A DNA stretch of 64,000 nt from Paludibacter sp. (GTDB taxonomy: Bacteria > Bacteroidota > Bacteroidia > Bacteroidales > Paludibacteraceae). The first letter of the stretch is position 1. Every line of letters begins with the position of its first letter. The notes under the pieces are model-generated. The model saw only the letters and a program-made list of their open reading frames with translations, did not search any database and was not told the origin of the DNA. The translations under genes and the position numbers were made by a program. Location of the stretch: the NCBI RefSeq assembly GCF_009712605.1, contig NZ_WASO01000003.1:238523-302522 (forward strand), written 5' to 3'. Below, one piece after another: positions 15,468 to 24,480 of this stretch.

Positions 15468-16608
15468 CCTGAGGACGATTTTTCTGACCATTGTCTTTGG
15501 ATCTCGATTTGTTTCTTTTCTTTTTGTTTTTGCTTCTACTCTGGTCGAAACGGGTGAGACTATCCTGACCCACTACATTCTGAAAGTCGATGTTCTGTAC
15601 TGGCTTGTCTGATTGTTTTTTCTCTTCCAGAGCATCTACTTTACCACCTTTTCGGTTGATCGCAATGATTTCTTTTACTCGGTCGACCGAGAGAGTTACC
15701 AGATTAGCGGGAATGCCCGGAGCCGATGAATAGGCCATCTGGCGTTTGAATACATCCGTTTTGAAGTGGTAGAAAGTGCCGGTTTTGGTTTCGAGTGGAA
15801 TTTCTTTGGAAGGGAAGTCTTTCTGTGCATCTACATACACATCCATCTCGTAGTTGACACAACATTTGAGCTTTGCACACTGCCCGGCCAGCTTTTGCGG
15901 GTTGGTGGAAAGATCCTGATAACGCGCTGCACTGGTCGACACGGAGACGAAACTACTCATCCAGCCTGAGCAACACAGCTCGCGACCGCAGGGGCCTATA
16001 CCGCCGATACGACCGGCTTCCTGGCGCGCACCGATTTGCCGCATCTCAATACGGATGCTGAACTCTTCGGCCAATACTTTGATGAGCTGACGGAAGTCGA
16101 CCCGTTCGTCTGCAATGTAGTAAAAAATGGCTTTGTTGCCATCGCCCTGATATTCCACGTCACCAATCTTCATGTTGAGGTGAAGATTTTCGGCAATTTT
16201 ACGTGCCTTGATCATGGTGGCATGTTCTTTGGCCTTCGCCTCTTCGTATTTTTCCATATCGACCGGGCGGGCCTTGCGGTACACACGGCGCACCTCAACC
16301 TTTTGCGGGTTGACGCCGTTTTTACGCATTTGCAACTGTACCAGACGGCCGGTAAGTGTTACTTCGCCGATATCGTGTCCCGGCGACGATTCCACGGCAA
16401 CAACATCTCCTTTTTCGAGCTTTAATTTGTTGCTGTTGAGGAAATATCCCTTGCGGGTGTTTTTGAATTGCACTTCCACAAAGTCGCAATCGTCCTGTGT
16501 TTCGGGAAGATCGCAGAGCCAGTCGAAGACGCTGAGTTTTTGTCCGGAATTGCGGCAGCATCCTTTTTTGTTCATTTTGCAACCGCCGTTATCTAATGTA
16601 AAATCCAT
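15448..16608 (-). CDS. PSP1 domain protein, RicT/YaaT-like
   Basis: A 386-residue protein. The PSP1 C-terminal domain covers about 100-260 with the cysteine-rich signature GRIGGIGPCGRELCCSGW and the later KLKCCVNYE, the motifs that in Bacillus RicT (YaaT) help carry [4Fe-4S] clusters in the RicAFT complex affecting RNA processing. RicA and RicF partners are not encoded here, so only the family role can be named. Beyond about 330 the tail is low-complexity and strongly basic (RSKNKKKRNKSRSK), probably disordered and nucleic-acid binding. The start at 16608 is chosen because the preceding residues MDFTLDNGGCK resemble family N-termini. A TAACTTTG -7 box (16736-16729, minus) lies upstream. Confidence 0.88.
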   Translation of the reverse strand: MDFTLDNGGCKMNKKGCCRNSGQKLSVFDWLCDLPETQDDCDFVEVQFKNTRKGYFLNSNKLKLEKGDVVAVESSPGHDIGEVTLTGRLVQLQMRKNGVNPQKVEVRRVYRKARPVDMEKYEEAKAKEHATMIKARKIAENLHLNMKIGDVEYQGDGNKAIFYYIADERVDFRQLIKVLAEEFSIRIEMRQIGARQEAGRIGGIGPCGRELCCSGWMSSFVSVSTSAARYQDLSTNPQKLAGQCAKLKCCVNYEMDVYVDAQKDFPSKEIPLETKTGTFYHFKTDVFKRQMAYSSAPGIPANLVTLSVDRVKEIIAINRKGGKVDALEEKKQSDKPVQNIDFQNVVGQDSLTRFDQSRSKNKKKRNKSRSKDNGQKNRPQDAGKEN

Positions 16609-16728
16609 TTGTTCAGTAGTCAGGAGTTAGTAGTCGGGAGCCGGAATGGAGGAAATTATCTCCGAATTTTCTCTTTCCTTCTTCGCTTTTGTAATCCAAT
16701 AAGCAATTTAATTGCCTGATGTAAAACG

Positions 16729-16736
16729 CAAAGTTA
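16729..16736 (-). promoter_or_regulatory. Candidate -7 box for the PSP1-gldH unit
   Basis: TAACTTTG on the minus strand matches TAnnTTTG. No good -33 TTTG is found at 19-21 bases, so this is tentative. Confidence 0.3.
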
Positions 16737-17861
16737 CTATTTTTTTATTAATGAGACGATGAACTTCAACGATAAATCGAAAAAGACCATCTTGGCCTGT
16801 ACGTTGCCTTCAATGTGTCGTTCGGCAATAGCCAGATCGGTCATGATGGTTTCAATATTCCGCTCGTTGATGAATGGAGCAAAACGTTGCGAAAATGTCT
16901 CTTCGTTGTTATTCAGATAATTGAGTTCTTCTTCGTGCAAGTTGAGAATAAAATTTTCGCGCACCATTTTCTGTGCGTAGACGAAAAAGCTCTTTTGGCG
17001 CTCGCGTCCGATCTTTGACATCATTTCCGACCATTGCTTCATCTCTTTTACTTTTCGTGCATAAGCAGTTCGCATCAGAAAGATAAACTGTTCGAGATTA
17101 AACTGGTTCTCGTCACTCGATTCAATCATCTCTTCTGCCTTACGGTAGTTTCCATTGGCGATGCGTGCAACGTTGGCAGCAGATTCCGGAGTAAGCGAGA
17201 ATTTCCTATGTAGTGCCTCTTCGAGTGATGCTCGCTCTATTTGCGGAATGTTGATGCGCTGTGTGCGTGACTGTATGGTGGCCAGCAACATATCCGGCAT
17301 TTCCGATACCAGAAGGAAGAGTGTCTTTTCCGGTGGTTCTTCCAGTATTTTTAGCAGTTTGTTGGCGCAGGTGATGTTCATCTTTTCCGGCTGCCAGATA
17401 ATCATCACTTTATATTCCGATTCGTATGTTTTGAGATTCAGTTTGCGCAGGATTTCACCGCTTTCGGCTTCATAAATCATCCCTTGCTTTCCGGAACCTA
17501 TGCCGTTGATCCATTCGTTGACAGTACCATAAGGATGTTCCAATACAAAGTTGCGGAATTCGGCAATAAAATCATCACAGACAACCGATTGTTTGCCTTC
17601 CGGCTTAATGATCGGGAAAACAAAATGGAGGTCGGGATGAGCCAGCTTGGCAAATTTTACGCAGGAGGGGCACGAACCGCAGGAATCGGTCGGAGTACGG
17701 TGCTCGCAACAAACGTACTGAGCAAATGCAATGGCCAGCGGTAACTTGCCGATGCCTTCGCCACCACACAGCAGCAGGGCATGAGGAATGCGTTGTTCCT
17801 GTACCGTCGCAATGAGGCGCTGTTTGATAGCCTCCTGTCCTATGATTGATGAGAAAAACAA
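16737..17861 (-). CDS. holB: DNA polymerase III subunit delta'
   Basis: A 374-residue clamp-loader AAA+ subunit. LLCGGEGIGKLPLA is the P-loop region, CCEHRTPTDSCGSCPSC is the zinc-binding module found in DnaX and delta' proteins, and TIQSRTQRINIP holds the SRC-type arginine-finger position with Arg retained (QSRTQR). KLLKILEEPPEKTLFLL is the classic sensor-region sequence. The subunit assembles with gamma/tau and delta to load the beta clamp. It is upstream of the PSP1 gene on the same strand. Confidence 0.93.
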   Translation of the reverse strand: MFFSSIIGQEAIKQRLIATVQEQRIPHALLLCGGEGIGKLPLAIAFAQYVCCEHRTPTDSCGSCPSCVKFAKLAHPDLHFVFPIIKPEGKQSVVCDDFIAEFRNFVLEHPYGTVNEWINGIGSGKQGMIYEAESGEILRKLNLKTYESEYKVMIIWQPEKMNITCANKLLKILEEPPEKTLFLLVSEMPDMLLATIQSRTQRINIPQIERASLEEALHRKFSLTPESAANVARIANGNYRKAEEMIESSDENQFNLEQFIFLMRTAYARKVKEMKQWSEMMSKIGRERQKSFFVYAQKMVRENFILNLHEEELNYLNNNEETFSQRFAPFINERNIETIMTDLAIAERHIEGNVQAKMVFFDLSLKFIVSLIKK

Positions 17862-17917
17862 ACTAATTGATAATTAATGATTAATGATGGAATCCCAATG
17901 TGAGCATCCTCTGTTTT

Positions 17918-18952
17918 TTATCGGTCGAGATTCGCGCAGAGTTCTTTGATGCGTTTCACAAAGATAATTATTTCTTCTTCGGTTGTATCGAACGAGCACA
18001 TCCAGCGGGCTTCGCATGTTTGTTCATCCCACAGATAGAATGGAAACTCTTTTTGTAGCGGCTCCACAATAGCCGGAGGAATGAGGGCAAACACACCATT
18101 AGCATCGGTGGATTGTGTGATCTTTACCTGAGAGACGGAGCTCACTTCACGGACTAATAGTTGAGCCATAGCATTGGAATGAGCGGCCATGGTAAGCCAC
18201 AGGTCGTTTTCGAGTAAGGCAACAAACTGTGCGGAGATAAAGCGCATCTTTGAAAAAAGTTGAGCCAGTTGCTTGCGTACAAACTGAGCGTTGGCAACCA
18301 GATCTTTATTGAAGATAAGGACAGCTTCCCCGATCATCAGTCCGTTTTTTGTACCTCCGAAACTCATGATGTCAACGCCACAATCGACCGTTCCGGCTTT
18401 GGCACTACATCCGAGTGCAGCTAAAGCGTTTGCAATACGGGCTCCGTCAAGATGAACATAAAGTCCGTTTTGGTGCGCAAACCGGCACAAGGTCGTAAGT
18501 TCCTCCAAAGAATAAACTGTACCCACTTCTGTGCATTGAGTGATGGAAATTACCCTTGGTTGTGTGTGGTGAATATTGCCAAGATCGGAGAGAAACGGAG
18601 CGATAAGTTCGGACGTTAGTTTGCCATCGGGTGTGTCAATTGCGTGTAACTGGCAGCCGGTAGCTTTCATTAGCGCGCCGCATTCGTCAACGTTGATATG
18701 TGCCGTTTTTGCACAAAGGATAGAGTGAAATGATTGTACCGCGCATTGCAGTGCCGTGATATTGGCTCCGGTTCCGTTGAATACGAAAAGGACTTCAGTG
18801 TCCTGCCCAAATTGTTGTTTAAAAAGATGTTCGGCTTTTGCGGTGAAAGGATCGTTGCCGTAAGAAGAAGCATGTGCCTGATTGGCTTCTGCTATTGCGC
18901 TGAGGATGGTCGGGTGGATCCCCGAATAATTATCACTTGCAAAACTTTTCAT
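17918..18952 (-). CDS. ltaE: Low-specificity L-threonine aldolase
   Basis: A 344-residue PLP enzyme of the beta-eliminating lyase family that splits L-threonine or L-allo-threonine to glycine and acetaldehyde. The start is placed at the ATG at 18952 because MKSFASDNYSGIHP is the usual family N-terminus (the frame is open to 18985). VFNGTGANITAL binds the PLP phosphate, HLDGARIANAL holds the Asp/Arg pair, and DIMSFGGTKNG contains the PLP lysine. It is a single-gene unit with no clear partners. Confidence 0.92.
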   Translation of the reverse strand: MKSFASDNYSGIHPTILSAIAEANQAHASSYGNDPFTAKAEHLFKQQFGQDTEVLFVFNGTGANITALQCAVQSFHSILCAKTAHINVDECGALMKATGCQLHAIDTPDGKLTSELIAPFLSDLGNIHHTQPRVISITQCTEVGTVYSLEELTTLCRFAHQNGLYVHLDGARIANALAALGCSAKAGTVDCGVDIMSFGGTKNGLMIGEAVLIFNKDLVANAQFVRKQLAQLFSKMRFISAQFVALLENDLWLTMAAHSNAMAQLLVREVSSVSQVKITQSTDANGVFALIPPAIVEPLQKEFPFYLWDEQTCEARWMCSFDTTEEEIIIFVKRIKELCANLDR

Positions 18953-19088
18953 TCGTTGGTTTGTTGATATTTCAGGTATCTTCAAATCAACAAATCATGA
19001 AAGTTGATTACTGTTTATTCGCTTTTTGATCAAAAGTTTTGCAGTCTATTGATTTGAAGATTCCGATTGTTAAAGTAACTTACGTTAA

Positions 19089-19424
19089 TCAGTTGTCGTT
19101 GGCGTCTTCAGAAAAGTCAGCTGCAGAAACAGCCCGACCTTTGTTTTTTTCGTTTACAAACCCTATCACTTCTTCCAATCCGGTGATAAATTTCATAAAA
19201 TCTTCTTTGTAGAGAAATATTTTATGCTTCTCGAAAGAGACAACCTGACCATTGTCCATTCCAGAAACACGCTTTTTGCTTTCTGTTATCGCAACGTAGT
19301 AATCTTCGTTACGACTCTGCTTAACGTCAATATAATAAATGCGTTTACCTGCTTTAATTGCCTTGGAAAAAACGATGTCTTTCTCCTTGTTTTCTCTGTC
19401 ATCTTTATGTCTAAACTCACTCAT
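19089..19424 (-). CDS. DUF3276 family PUR-alpha-like protein
   Basis: A 111-residue protein from the ATG at 19424 (frame open to 19490). It matches the Bacteroidota DUF3276 family, which has a PUR-repeat fold and is expected to bind single-stranded nucleic acid. Visible elements are KAGKRIYYIDVKQSRNEDYY (a PUR-like beta hairpin) and HKIFLYKEDFMKFITGLEEV (strand-helix). The C-terminal tail is acidic and probably disordered. It is a stand-alone gene. The physiological role is not known. Confidence 0.85.
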   Translation of the reverse strand: MSEFRHKDDRENKEKDIVFSKAIKAGKRIYYIDVKQSRNEDYYVAITESKKRVSGMDNGQVVSFEKHKIFLYKEDFMKFITGLEEVIGFVNEKNKGRAVSAADFSEDANDN

Positions 19425-19555
19425 TGTTTCCAGGTCGGTTAAAGTGTAAAAATTGTTGTCAAAATTGGGAATAATTTTTGATTTTGTCAAGTATTGGAAT
19501 CAAAAAGATTAAAAAATAATAGTTGCCACCGGTCTCACAATCTTGTTTTTTGCAT

Positions 19556-19563
19556 TATATTTG
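19556..19563 (+). promoter_or_regulatory. Candidate -7 box for the universal stress protein gene
   Basis: TATATTTG matches TAnnTTTG and lies 38 bases before the start codon at 19602. The -33 element is not clear. Confidence 0.4.
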
Positions 19564-19601
19564 CAATATCGACGTAAGCATTAATTTTGTAAAATAGTGT
19601 T

Positions 19602-20714
19602 ATGGAAACCAATTATGTAACAGTAGCCATTCATACCTACGAACGTGCACAGGTGCTCAAAACCCTGCTCGAACGGGTGGGGATAGAAGCGCATTTGCAC
19701 CGGGTGAGTGAAGATCATCCTCAGGTAGCTGCCGGTGTCAGGGTCAGGATCAAAGAAAAAGATCTGGCTCATGCCCTGCAAGTGATTGAGGAGATGGAAA
19801 CCGCACACAGAAGCGGTGTGGACATATTGAATAAACCGCAATCTCCGGTGGTAATGATACCGGTTGACTTTTCGGATTATTCGATTCGTGCCTGCGAATT
19901 TGGATTTCGCATGGCTAAACTGTTGAATGCAAAGGTTGTTGTGCTACATGCTTACTACAGCCCGGTGTTTTCGATAGCACAACTTACCGAAACGCTTTCG
20001 TATGATATTTATGAAAATGAAGCGGTAAGACAAATTATCAAGAAGGCGGAAGGCGATTTGGAAAATCTGACAAACCTTCTGAAGCGCAAGATGCAAAAGA
20101 ATGAATTGCCATCCGTATCATTTACCTGCGAGCTGAAAGAGGGAGTGCCCGAAGATGCTATCCTTTCGTATGTTAAGGAACGGGAGCCGTCTTTAGTTGT
20201 GATGGGTACAAGAGGAAAGGATCAGAAAGAGGCCGACCTGATTGGCAGTGTCACTGCTGAAATTATTGACCGTTGCAGAGTTCCGGTTTTGGCTGTGCCC
20301 GAAAATGTCTCCTTGTTCGACGGCGATGGCGTGTACAATGTGGCTTTTGCAAGTGGTTTCGATCAGAAAGATCTACTGGCTTTCGATAAGATGATGCAGT
20401 TTTTGAAACCTTTCAAAATTAAAGTTTTCCTGACACATATTCAGCCCCATAAGGAAAAGAACTTCAACACGGAACAGCTCAAAGGAATTACCGAATACTT
20501 CACAAAAAATTATCCGGGCCTTGATTTTGAGTTCCTGTCTATTAAAGATGATAATCTGTTGTCTGAATTACAGGCTGTTGTTGAGGCAAAGGGAATAGGC
20601 CTGATTTCGTTGAATTCACGGAAGCGGAGTCTTTTTACGCACCTGTTTAACCCGAGTGTGGCGCACAAAATGATTTTCCATTCCGACACCCCGATGTTGG
20701 TGTTCCACTCCTGA
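19602..20714 (+). CDS. Universal stress protein with N-terminal DUF2007-like domain
   Basis: A 370-residue three-part protein. Residues 1-67 form a DUF2007-like signal-transducing domain with alternating strands and helices (TVAIHTYERAQVLKTLLERV). Residues about 75-235 are a UspA domain with VPVDFS-like start (IPVDFSDYSIRACEFG) and the ATP-binding motif GTRGKDQKEADLIGSVTAE. Residues about 240-370 form a second, more divergent Usp domain lacking a clean glycine motif. Usp proteins bind ATP or partner proteins under stress. The domain fusion suggests a sensor arrangement. The gene is transcribed convergently with pcrA and shares a hairpin with it. Confidence 0.88.
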   Translation: METNYVTVAIHTYERAQVLKTLLERVGIEAHLHRVSEDHPQVAAGVRVRIKEKDLAHALQVIEEMETAHRSGVDILNKPQSPVVMIPVDFSDYSIRACEFGFRMAKLLNAKVVVLHAYYSPVFSIAQLTETLSYDIYENEAVRQIIKKAEGDLENLTNLLKRKMQKNELPSVSFTCELKEGVPEDAILSYVKEREPSLVVMGTRGKDQKEADLIGSVTAEIIDRCRVPVLAVPENVSLFDGDGVYNVAFASGFDQKDLLAFDKMMQFLKPFKIKVFLTHIQPHKEKNFNTEQLKGITEYFTKNYPGLDFEFLSIKDDNLLSELQAVVEAKGIGLISLNSRKRSLFTHLFNPSVAHKMIFHSDTPMLVFHS

Positions 20715-20723
20715 ATAAGAGGC

Positions 20724-20788
20724 GAGATGGTGAGATAGTGAGTATCTGTTTGCAGATTTACCTCACTTACTCACCACCTCACTTACTC
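20724..20788. terminator. Convergent hairpin between the Usp gene and pcrA
   Basis: GAGATGGTGAGATAGTGAG (20724-20742) pairs, with three mismatches, with CTCACTTACTCACCACCTC (20762-20780). The word ACCTCACTTACTC also occurs twice in tandem here. No T-run follows directly, so it may be a convergent, bidirectional structure or a dispersed repeat rather than a classical terminator. Confidence 0.5.
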
Positions 20789-20793
20789 GATAT

Positions 20794-23130
20794 CTATTTA
20801 ATCACTTCCAGTTTTGCATATTTCAGCAGTAATGCCCGTGCGCCGTTGGATCCGAAGTCGACGGTTGCTTTGTTGTTGCCATCCACGTTTTCTATATTGA
20901 TAACCTGGCCGATGCCAAACTTCTCGTGCCGAACGGTATTGCCAATGGCTATTCCACCAGCTGATTGAACGGCTTGTGCAGGTGCGTCGTTTGTGCTTCC
21001 CAGCTTTTTCCAGCGGTTGGTATTATGCGCTCCGATATTGGTCGATGACGGTTGCGGACGGTTGTAGGTTGTCGGCGAACTGAACAGTTCCCGTTCCTTG
21101 TCGATGCTGCTTCCCTGCCTTCTGCCGTACATCGTCTTGTAATCGATGGGGAGGTCGAGGTATTGCTGGTCGATGTCACCCAAAAAGCGACTCGGATTCT
21201 GAAAGTTGAGCTGGCCATTGCGGAAGCGGCTTTTTGCATAACTGATAAAGCATTGCTCTTCGGCACGGGTAATGGCCACATAGAACAGGCGACGCTCTTC
21301 TTCCACTTCACTCTCGCTGTCCACATAACCAGACGGAAAAAGTCCTTCTTCCATCCCAACGATAAATACGTTGCGGAACTCAAGTCCTTTTGCAGAGTGA
21401 ATGGTCATCATGGTGAGCTTTTCAGCATCTTCGTCGTTCGTATTATCCTGATCGGTCAGCAACGACACTTCCGACATAAACGAAACCAGTCCGATTTCGG
21501 TTTCTCCTTCGTTGACCCGTTGTTCACAAAATTCGTGCATGCCGCTCACTAACTCCTGTAAGTTCTCCTGCTTGCTAAGGTTTTCGGGCGAAGTGTCGAC
21601 GCTGACATCGGCCATAATTCCGGCTCCTTTTACCACCTCTTGTGCCATTTCGTAGGCATCCAGCTGTGGCGATTTTTCGATAAACGAGAAGATCAGGTCA
21701 CGGAACTTAGAAAGTTTCCCGGCTGTTCCGGCATTGACTGCCAGATTGAATTGCAGCGGATCGCTCAAGACCTCCCACATGGAGACATGATGCAGGTGCG
21801 CACAGTCGGAAATTTTGCCCACGGTCGTATCGCCGATACCTCGTGCCGGATAGTTGATGACTCGTTTCAGTGCCTCTTCGTCGTATGGATTGATGACCAA
21901 CCGGAAATAGGCCAGCACATCTTTGATCTCCTTGCGTTGGTAGAACGAAAGCCCACCGTAAATTTTATAGGGAATATTGCGCTTACGTAAAGCCTCTTCG
22001 AAGATACGCGATTGGGCATTGGTGCGATAGAGAATGGCAAAATCGCTGAACGGATGGTGCTGAGTCAGGTGAATTTCCGAAATCTTGTTGGCAATATTAA
22101 AACCTTCCTCTGTATCGGTCATAGCACTGAAAACCTGAATGCGCTGTCCCTTGGCGTTTTCCGAAAAAACATTCTTCTGAATCTGCGTTTTGTTTTTCTG
22201 AATCAGGCTGTTGGCCGCCGCCACAATGTTTTGGGTTGAACGGTAGTTCTGCTCCAGCTTGAAGAGTTTGCTATCCGGAAAATGATTCTTGAATTTCAGA
22301 ATGTTATCGATGTTTGCTCCACGGAACGAATAAATGCTCTGGGCATCGTCGCCTACCACCGAAATGCGTTGATGCTGCTCGGCCAGCCGTTTCACGATGA
22401 GGTGCTGTGCGAAGTTCGTATCCTGATACTCGTCGACCAGAATAAACGAAAAACGTTGGCGGTAATTGTTCAGCACATCGGGATAGTCACGGAAAAGAAT
22501 GTTGGTATAGAGCAACAAATCGTCGAAATCCATGGCATTAGCCTGGCGACAGCGCGAAGCGTAAAGCGCGTAAATATCGCCGGTACGTGGAATACGGGCG
22601 GCACTGTCGGCTTTGTACAAATCTCCGTTGCTTTGGTATTTATCGGCAGTCAGCAGGTTGTTTTTGGCAAACGAGATGCGACCGTGGATCACAGCCGGTT
22701 TGTAAACCTTGTCGTCGAGTTGCAACTCTTTGATAATGGTTTTGAGCAGACTCTTGGAGTCGGCCGTATCGTAAATGGTGAACCCCGATGTAAACCCGAG
22801 TTTTTCGGCTTCGGCACGCAACATGCGAGAAAAGATGGAGTGGAACGTGCCCATCCAGAGCCATTTGGCCTTGTCTCGACCCACCAGCGTGGCGATACGC
22901 TCTTTCATTTCGCGGGCTGCCTTGTTGGTAAAGGTAAGCGCAAGGATAGACGAAGGATGCAGACCGCTCAACAGCAGGTATGCTATTTTGTACGTCAACA
23001 CGCGGGTTTTGCCCGAGCCGGCACCGGCGATGACTAACGACGGTCCTTCGTTGTAGGCAACCGCCTGCCGCTGACTTTCATTGAGATGCGAGAGAAGTTC
23101 TTCTAACTGATTCACGTTGATGATTACCAA
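20794..23130 (-). CDS. pcrA: ATP-dependent DNA helicase PcrA/UvrD (superfamily 1A)
   Basis: A 778-residue 3'-5' helicase. NESQRQAV is the Q motif, AGAGSGKTRVL the Walker A (motif I), LVDEYQDTNFAQ motif II, TIHSAKGLEF motif V and YVAITRAEEQC motif VI. The last 50 residues (VRHEKFGIGQVINIE to the end) are the Tudor-like domain by which PcrA/UvrD binds RNA polymerase. Roles are nucleotide excision repair, replication restart and transcription-coupled repair. A TATCTTTG box (23160-23153, minus) lies about 23 bases upstream of the start. It is the normal length for the family. Confidence 0.95.
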   Translation of the reverse strand: MVIINVNQLEELLSHLNESQRQAVAYNEGPSLVIAGAGSGKTRVLTYKIAYLLLSGLHPSSILALTFTNKAAREMKERIATLVGRDKAKWLWMGTFHSIFSRMLRAEAEKLGFTSGFTIYDTADSKSLLKTIIKELQLDDKVYKPAVIHGRISFAKNNLLTADKYQSNGDLYKADSAARIPRTGDIYALYASRCRQANAMDFDDLLLYTNILFRDYPDVLNNYRQRFSFILVDEYQDTNFAQHLIVKRLAEQHQRISVVGDDAQSIYSFRGANIDNILKFKNHFPDSKLFKLEQNYRSTQNIVAAANSLIQKNKTQIQKNVFSENAKGQRIQVFSAMTDTEEGFNIANKISEIHLTQHHPFSDFAILYRTNAQSRIFEEALRKRNIPYKIYGGLSFYQRKEIKDVLAYFRLVINPYDEEALKRVINYPARGIGDTTVGKISDCAHLHHVSMWEVLSDPLQFNLAVNAGTAGKLSKFRDLIFSFIEKSPQLDAYEMAQEVVKGAGIMADVSVDTSPENLSKQENLQELVSGMHEFCEQRVNEGETEIGLVSFMSEVSLLTDQDNTNDEDAEKLTMMTIHSAKGLEFRNVFIVGMEEGLFPSGYVDSESEVEEERRLFYVAITRAEEQCFISYAKSRFRNGQLNFQNPSRFLGDIDQQYLDLPIDYKTMYGRRQGSSIDKERELFSSPTTYNRPQPSSTNIGAHNTNRWKKLGSTNDAPAQAVQSAGGIAIGNTVRHEKFGIGQVINIENVDGNNKATVDFGSNGARALLLKYAKLEVIK

Positions 23131-23271
23131 TTAAATGACAATAATAAATCTTCAAAGATAAAGGAGAGATACAAATCTGATTTTTACCATTAAGAGATTA
23201 AGGAATAAAGATGTTTACTTAACTTCTTCATGCCTTAATGATAGATGGTGTTTTTATTATTGTGCAGTGGT

Positions 23272-23544
23272 TTATTCCGATAAATTTTTTTGAGACAATT
23301 GATGGAAACGTTTAAGCTCGGCTTTGACCTCTTCGGGCAGATCGCATTTGCGGATGCCGCGGATTGCACCTTCGAGCGCCATCAGTTCGTGCAGGCAGGC
23401 TCCGCTGTCTACCGTCTGTAAACGAAGGAATGCCTGTTTGCTGCCGAGCGCCCGGAGCTCTTCCGGCGTAGAGATGCCCACTTCATTGAGTTTGGCGGCG
23501 ACTACTTTGCCGATATTCACCTGGTTAGCAAGTTCGTTTTCCAT
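23272..23544 (-). CDS. TfoX/Sxy C-terminal domain protein
   Basis: A 90-residue protein from the ATG at 23544. The open frame continues to 23622, but that part contains dispersed repeat words, so the shorter form MENELANQVNIGKVVA is preferred. It resembles the C-terminal helix-hairpin-helix domain of TfoX/Sxy: NIGKVVAAKLNEVGISTPEELRALG and the later HELMALEGAIRGIRKCDLP. The N-terminal TfoX domain is absent, so a role in competence cannot be assumed. Small stand-alone versions are common in Bacteroidota. The next gene downstream is pcrA after a 141-base gap. Confidence 0.85.
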   Translation of the reverse strand: MENELANQVNIGKVVAAKLNEVGISTPEELRALGSKQAFLRLQTVDSGACLHELMALEGAIRGIRKCDLPEEVKAELKRFHQLSQKNLSE

Positions 23545-23681
23545 ACGGTAAAGGTAGAAAAAAAGACGCGAAGCTACAAAGCGAACCTTGTATCTCCGCG
23601 CCCAATCAATTTCGAATTTCAAGATTCCTTATTCAAAGATTCCAGAATTGGAACCTTGAATTTGGAACCTGAAATGCTATT

Positions 23682-24437
23682 TCAAAATGCGTCGATAATT
23701 GCAACGAAATCGGCAGCTTTCAACGAAGCACCACCGATCAAACCACCGTCGATGTCGGGTTGAGCGAACAGTTCGGGTGCGTTTTTAGCGTTGCAGCTAC
23801 CACCGTAAAGGATAGAGGTGTTGTCTGCAATTTCCTGACCGAATTTTTCGGCGATGATGCTACGGATAAATTTCAGCATATCCTGAGCCTGTTCTGTAGA
23901 AGCTGTTACGCCGGTACCGATAGCCCAGATAGGTTCGTAAGCAATAACCAGTTTCTTGAAGTCTTCGGCGCTGAGGTTGAAGATAGTTTCTTCCAACTGA
24001 TTTTTTACGAATTCGTTTTGTTTGTCGGCGTTACGAATGTCGAGAGCTTCGCCACAGCAGTAGATTGGAGTCAGGCCATTAGCCAAAGCCAACGCAACTT
24101 TGTCGTTCAGGATAGCGCTGGTTTCGTTGTAGTATTCGCGACGTTCAGAGTGACCGAGGATTACGTATTCAGCACCGGTAGATTTTACCATAGCAGCACT
24201 TACTTCGCCGGTATATGCACCCGATTCTTTGTTAGCACAGTTTTGAGCAGCAACGCCGATTTTCTTTGTGTCTACAGTTGCGGCAACAGTTGCGAGGTGG
24301 ATAAACGGAGTGCCGATTACTACGTCGCAATTAGGAGTTTTTGATGCTAAAACTTCGTTCAATTCTTTGGCCAAAGCCACGCCTTCTTGCAGGGTTTTGT
24401 TCATTTTCCAGTTACCTGCTACAATGTTCTTTCTCAT
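23682..24437 (-). CDS. tpiA: Triosephosphate isomerase
   Basis: A 251-residue TIM barrel interconverting dihydroxyacetone phosphate and glyceraldehyde-3-phosphate. NWKMNK near the N-terminus has the catalytic Lys, LGHSERREY the catalytic His, and [11 protein letters not shown] the catalytic Glu followed by the flexible loop. [12 protein letters not shown] and GLIGGASLK form the phosphate-binding C-terminal part. All active-site residues are present. It starts 43 bases after the BT_3928-type gene and is likely co-transcribed with it. Confidence 0.97.
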   Translation of the reverse strand: MRKNIVAGNWKMNKTLQEGVALAKELNEVLASKTPNCDVVIGTPFIHLATVAATVDTKKIGVAAQNCANKESGAYTGEVSAAMVKSTGAEYVILGHSERREYYNETSAILNDKVALALANGLTPIYCCGEALDIRNADKQNEFVKNQLEETIFNLSAEDFKKLVIAYEPIWAIGTGVTASTEQAQDMLKFIRSIIAEKFGQEIADNTSILYGGSCNAKNAPELFAQPDIDGGLIGGASLKAADFVAIIDAF

Positions 24438-24480
24438 TTCTAAATGTATTTATTTGATTGATGGAAATTAAAAATCTCTC

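Noticed and set aside
22282-23037. A 251-codon open frame on the plus strand
   Set aside because: Antisense to the PcrA motifs; no domain or ribosome-binding context.
23760-24344. A 194-codon open frame on the plus strand
   Set aside because: Antisense to tpiA, whose active-site residues are all present on the minus strand.
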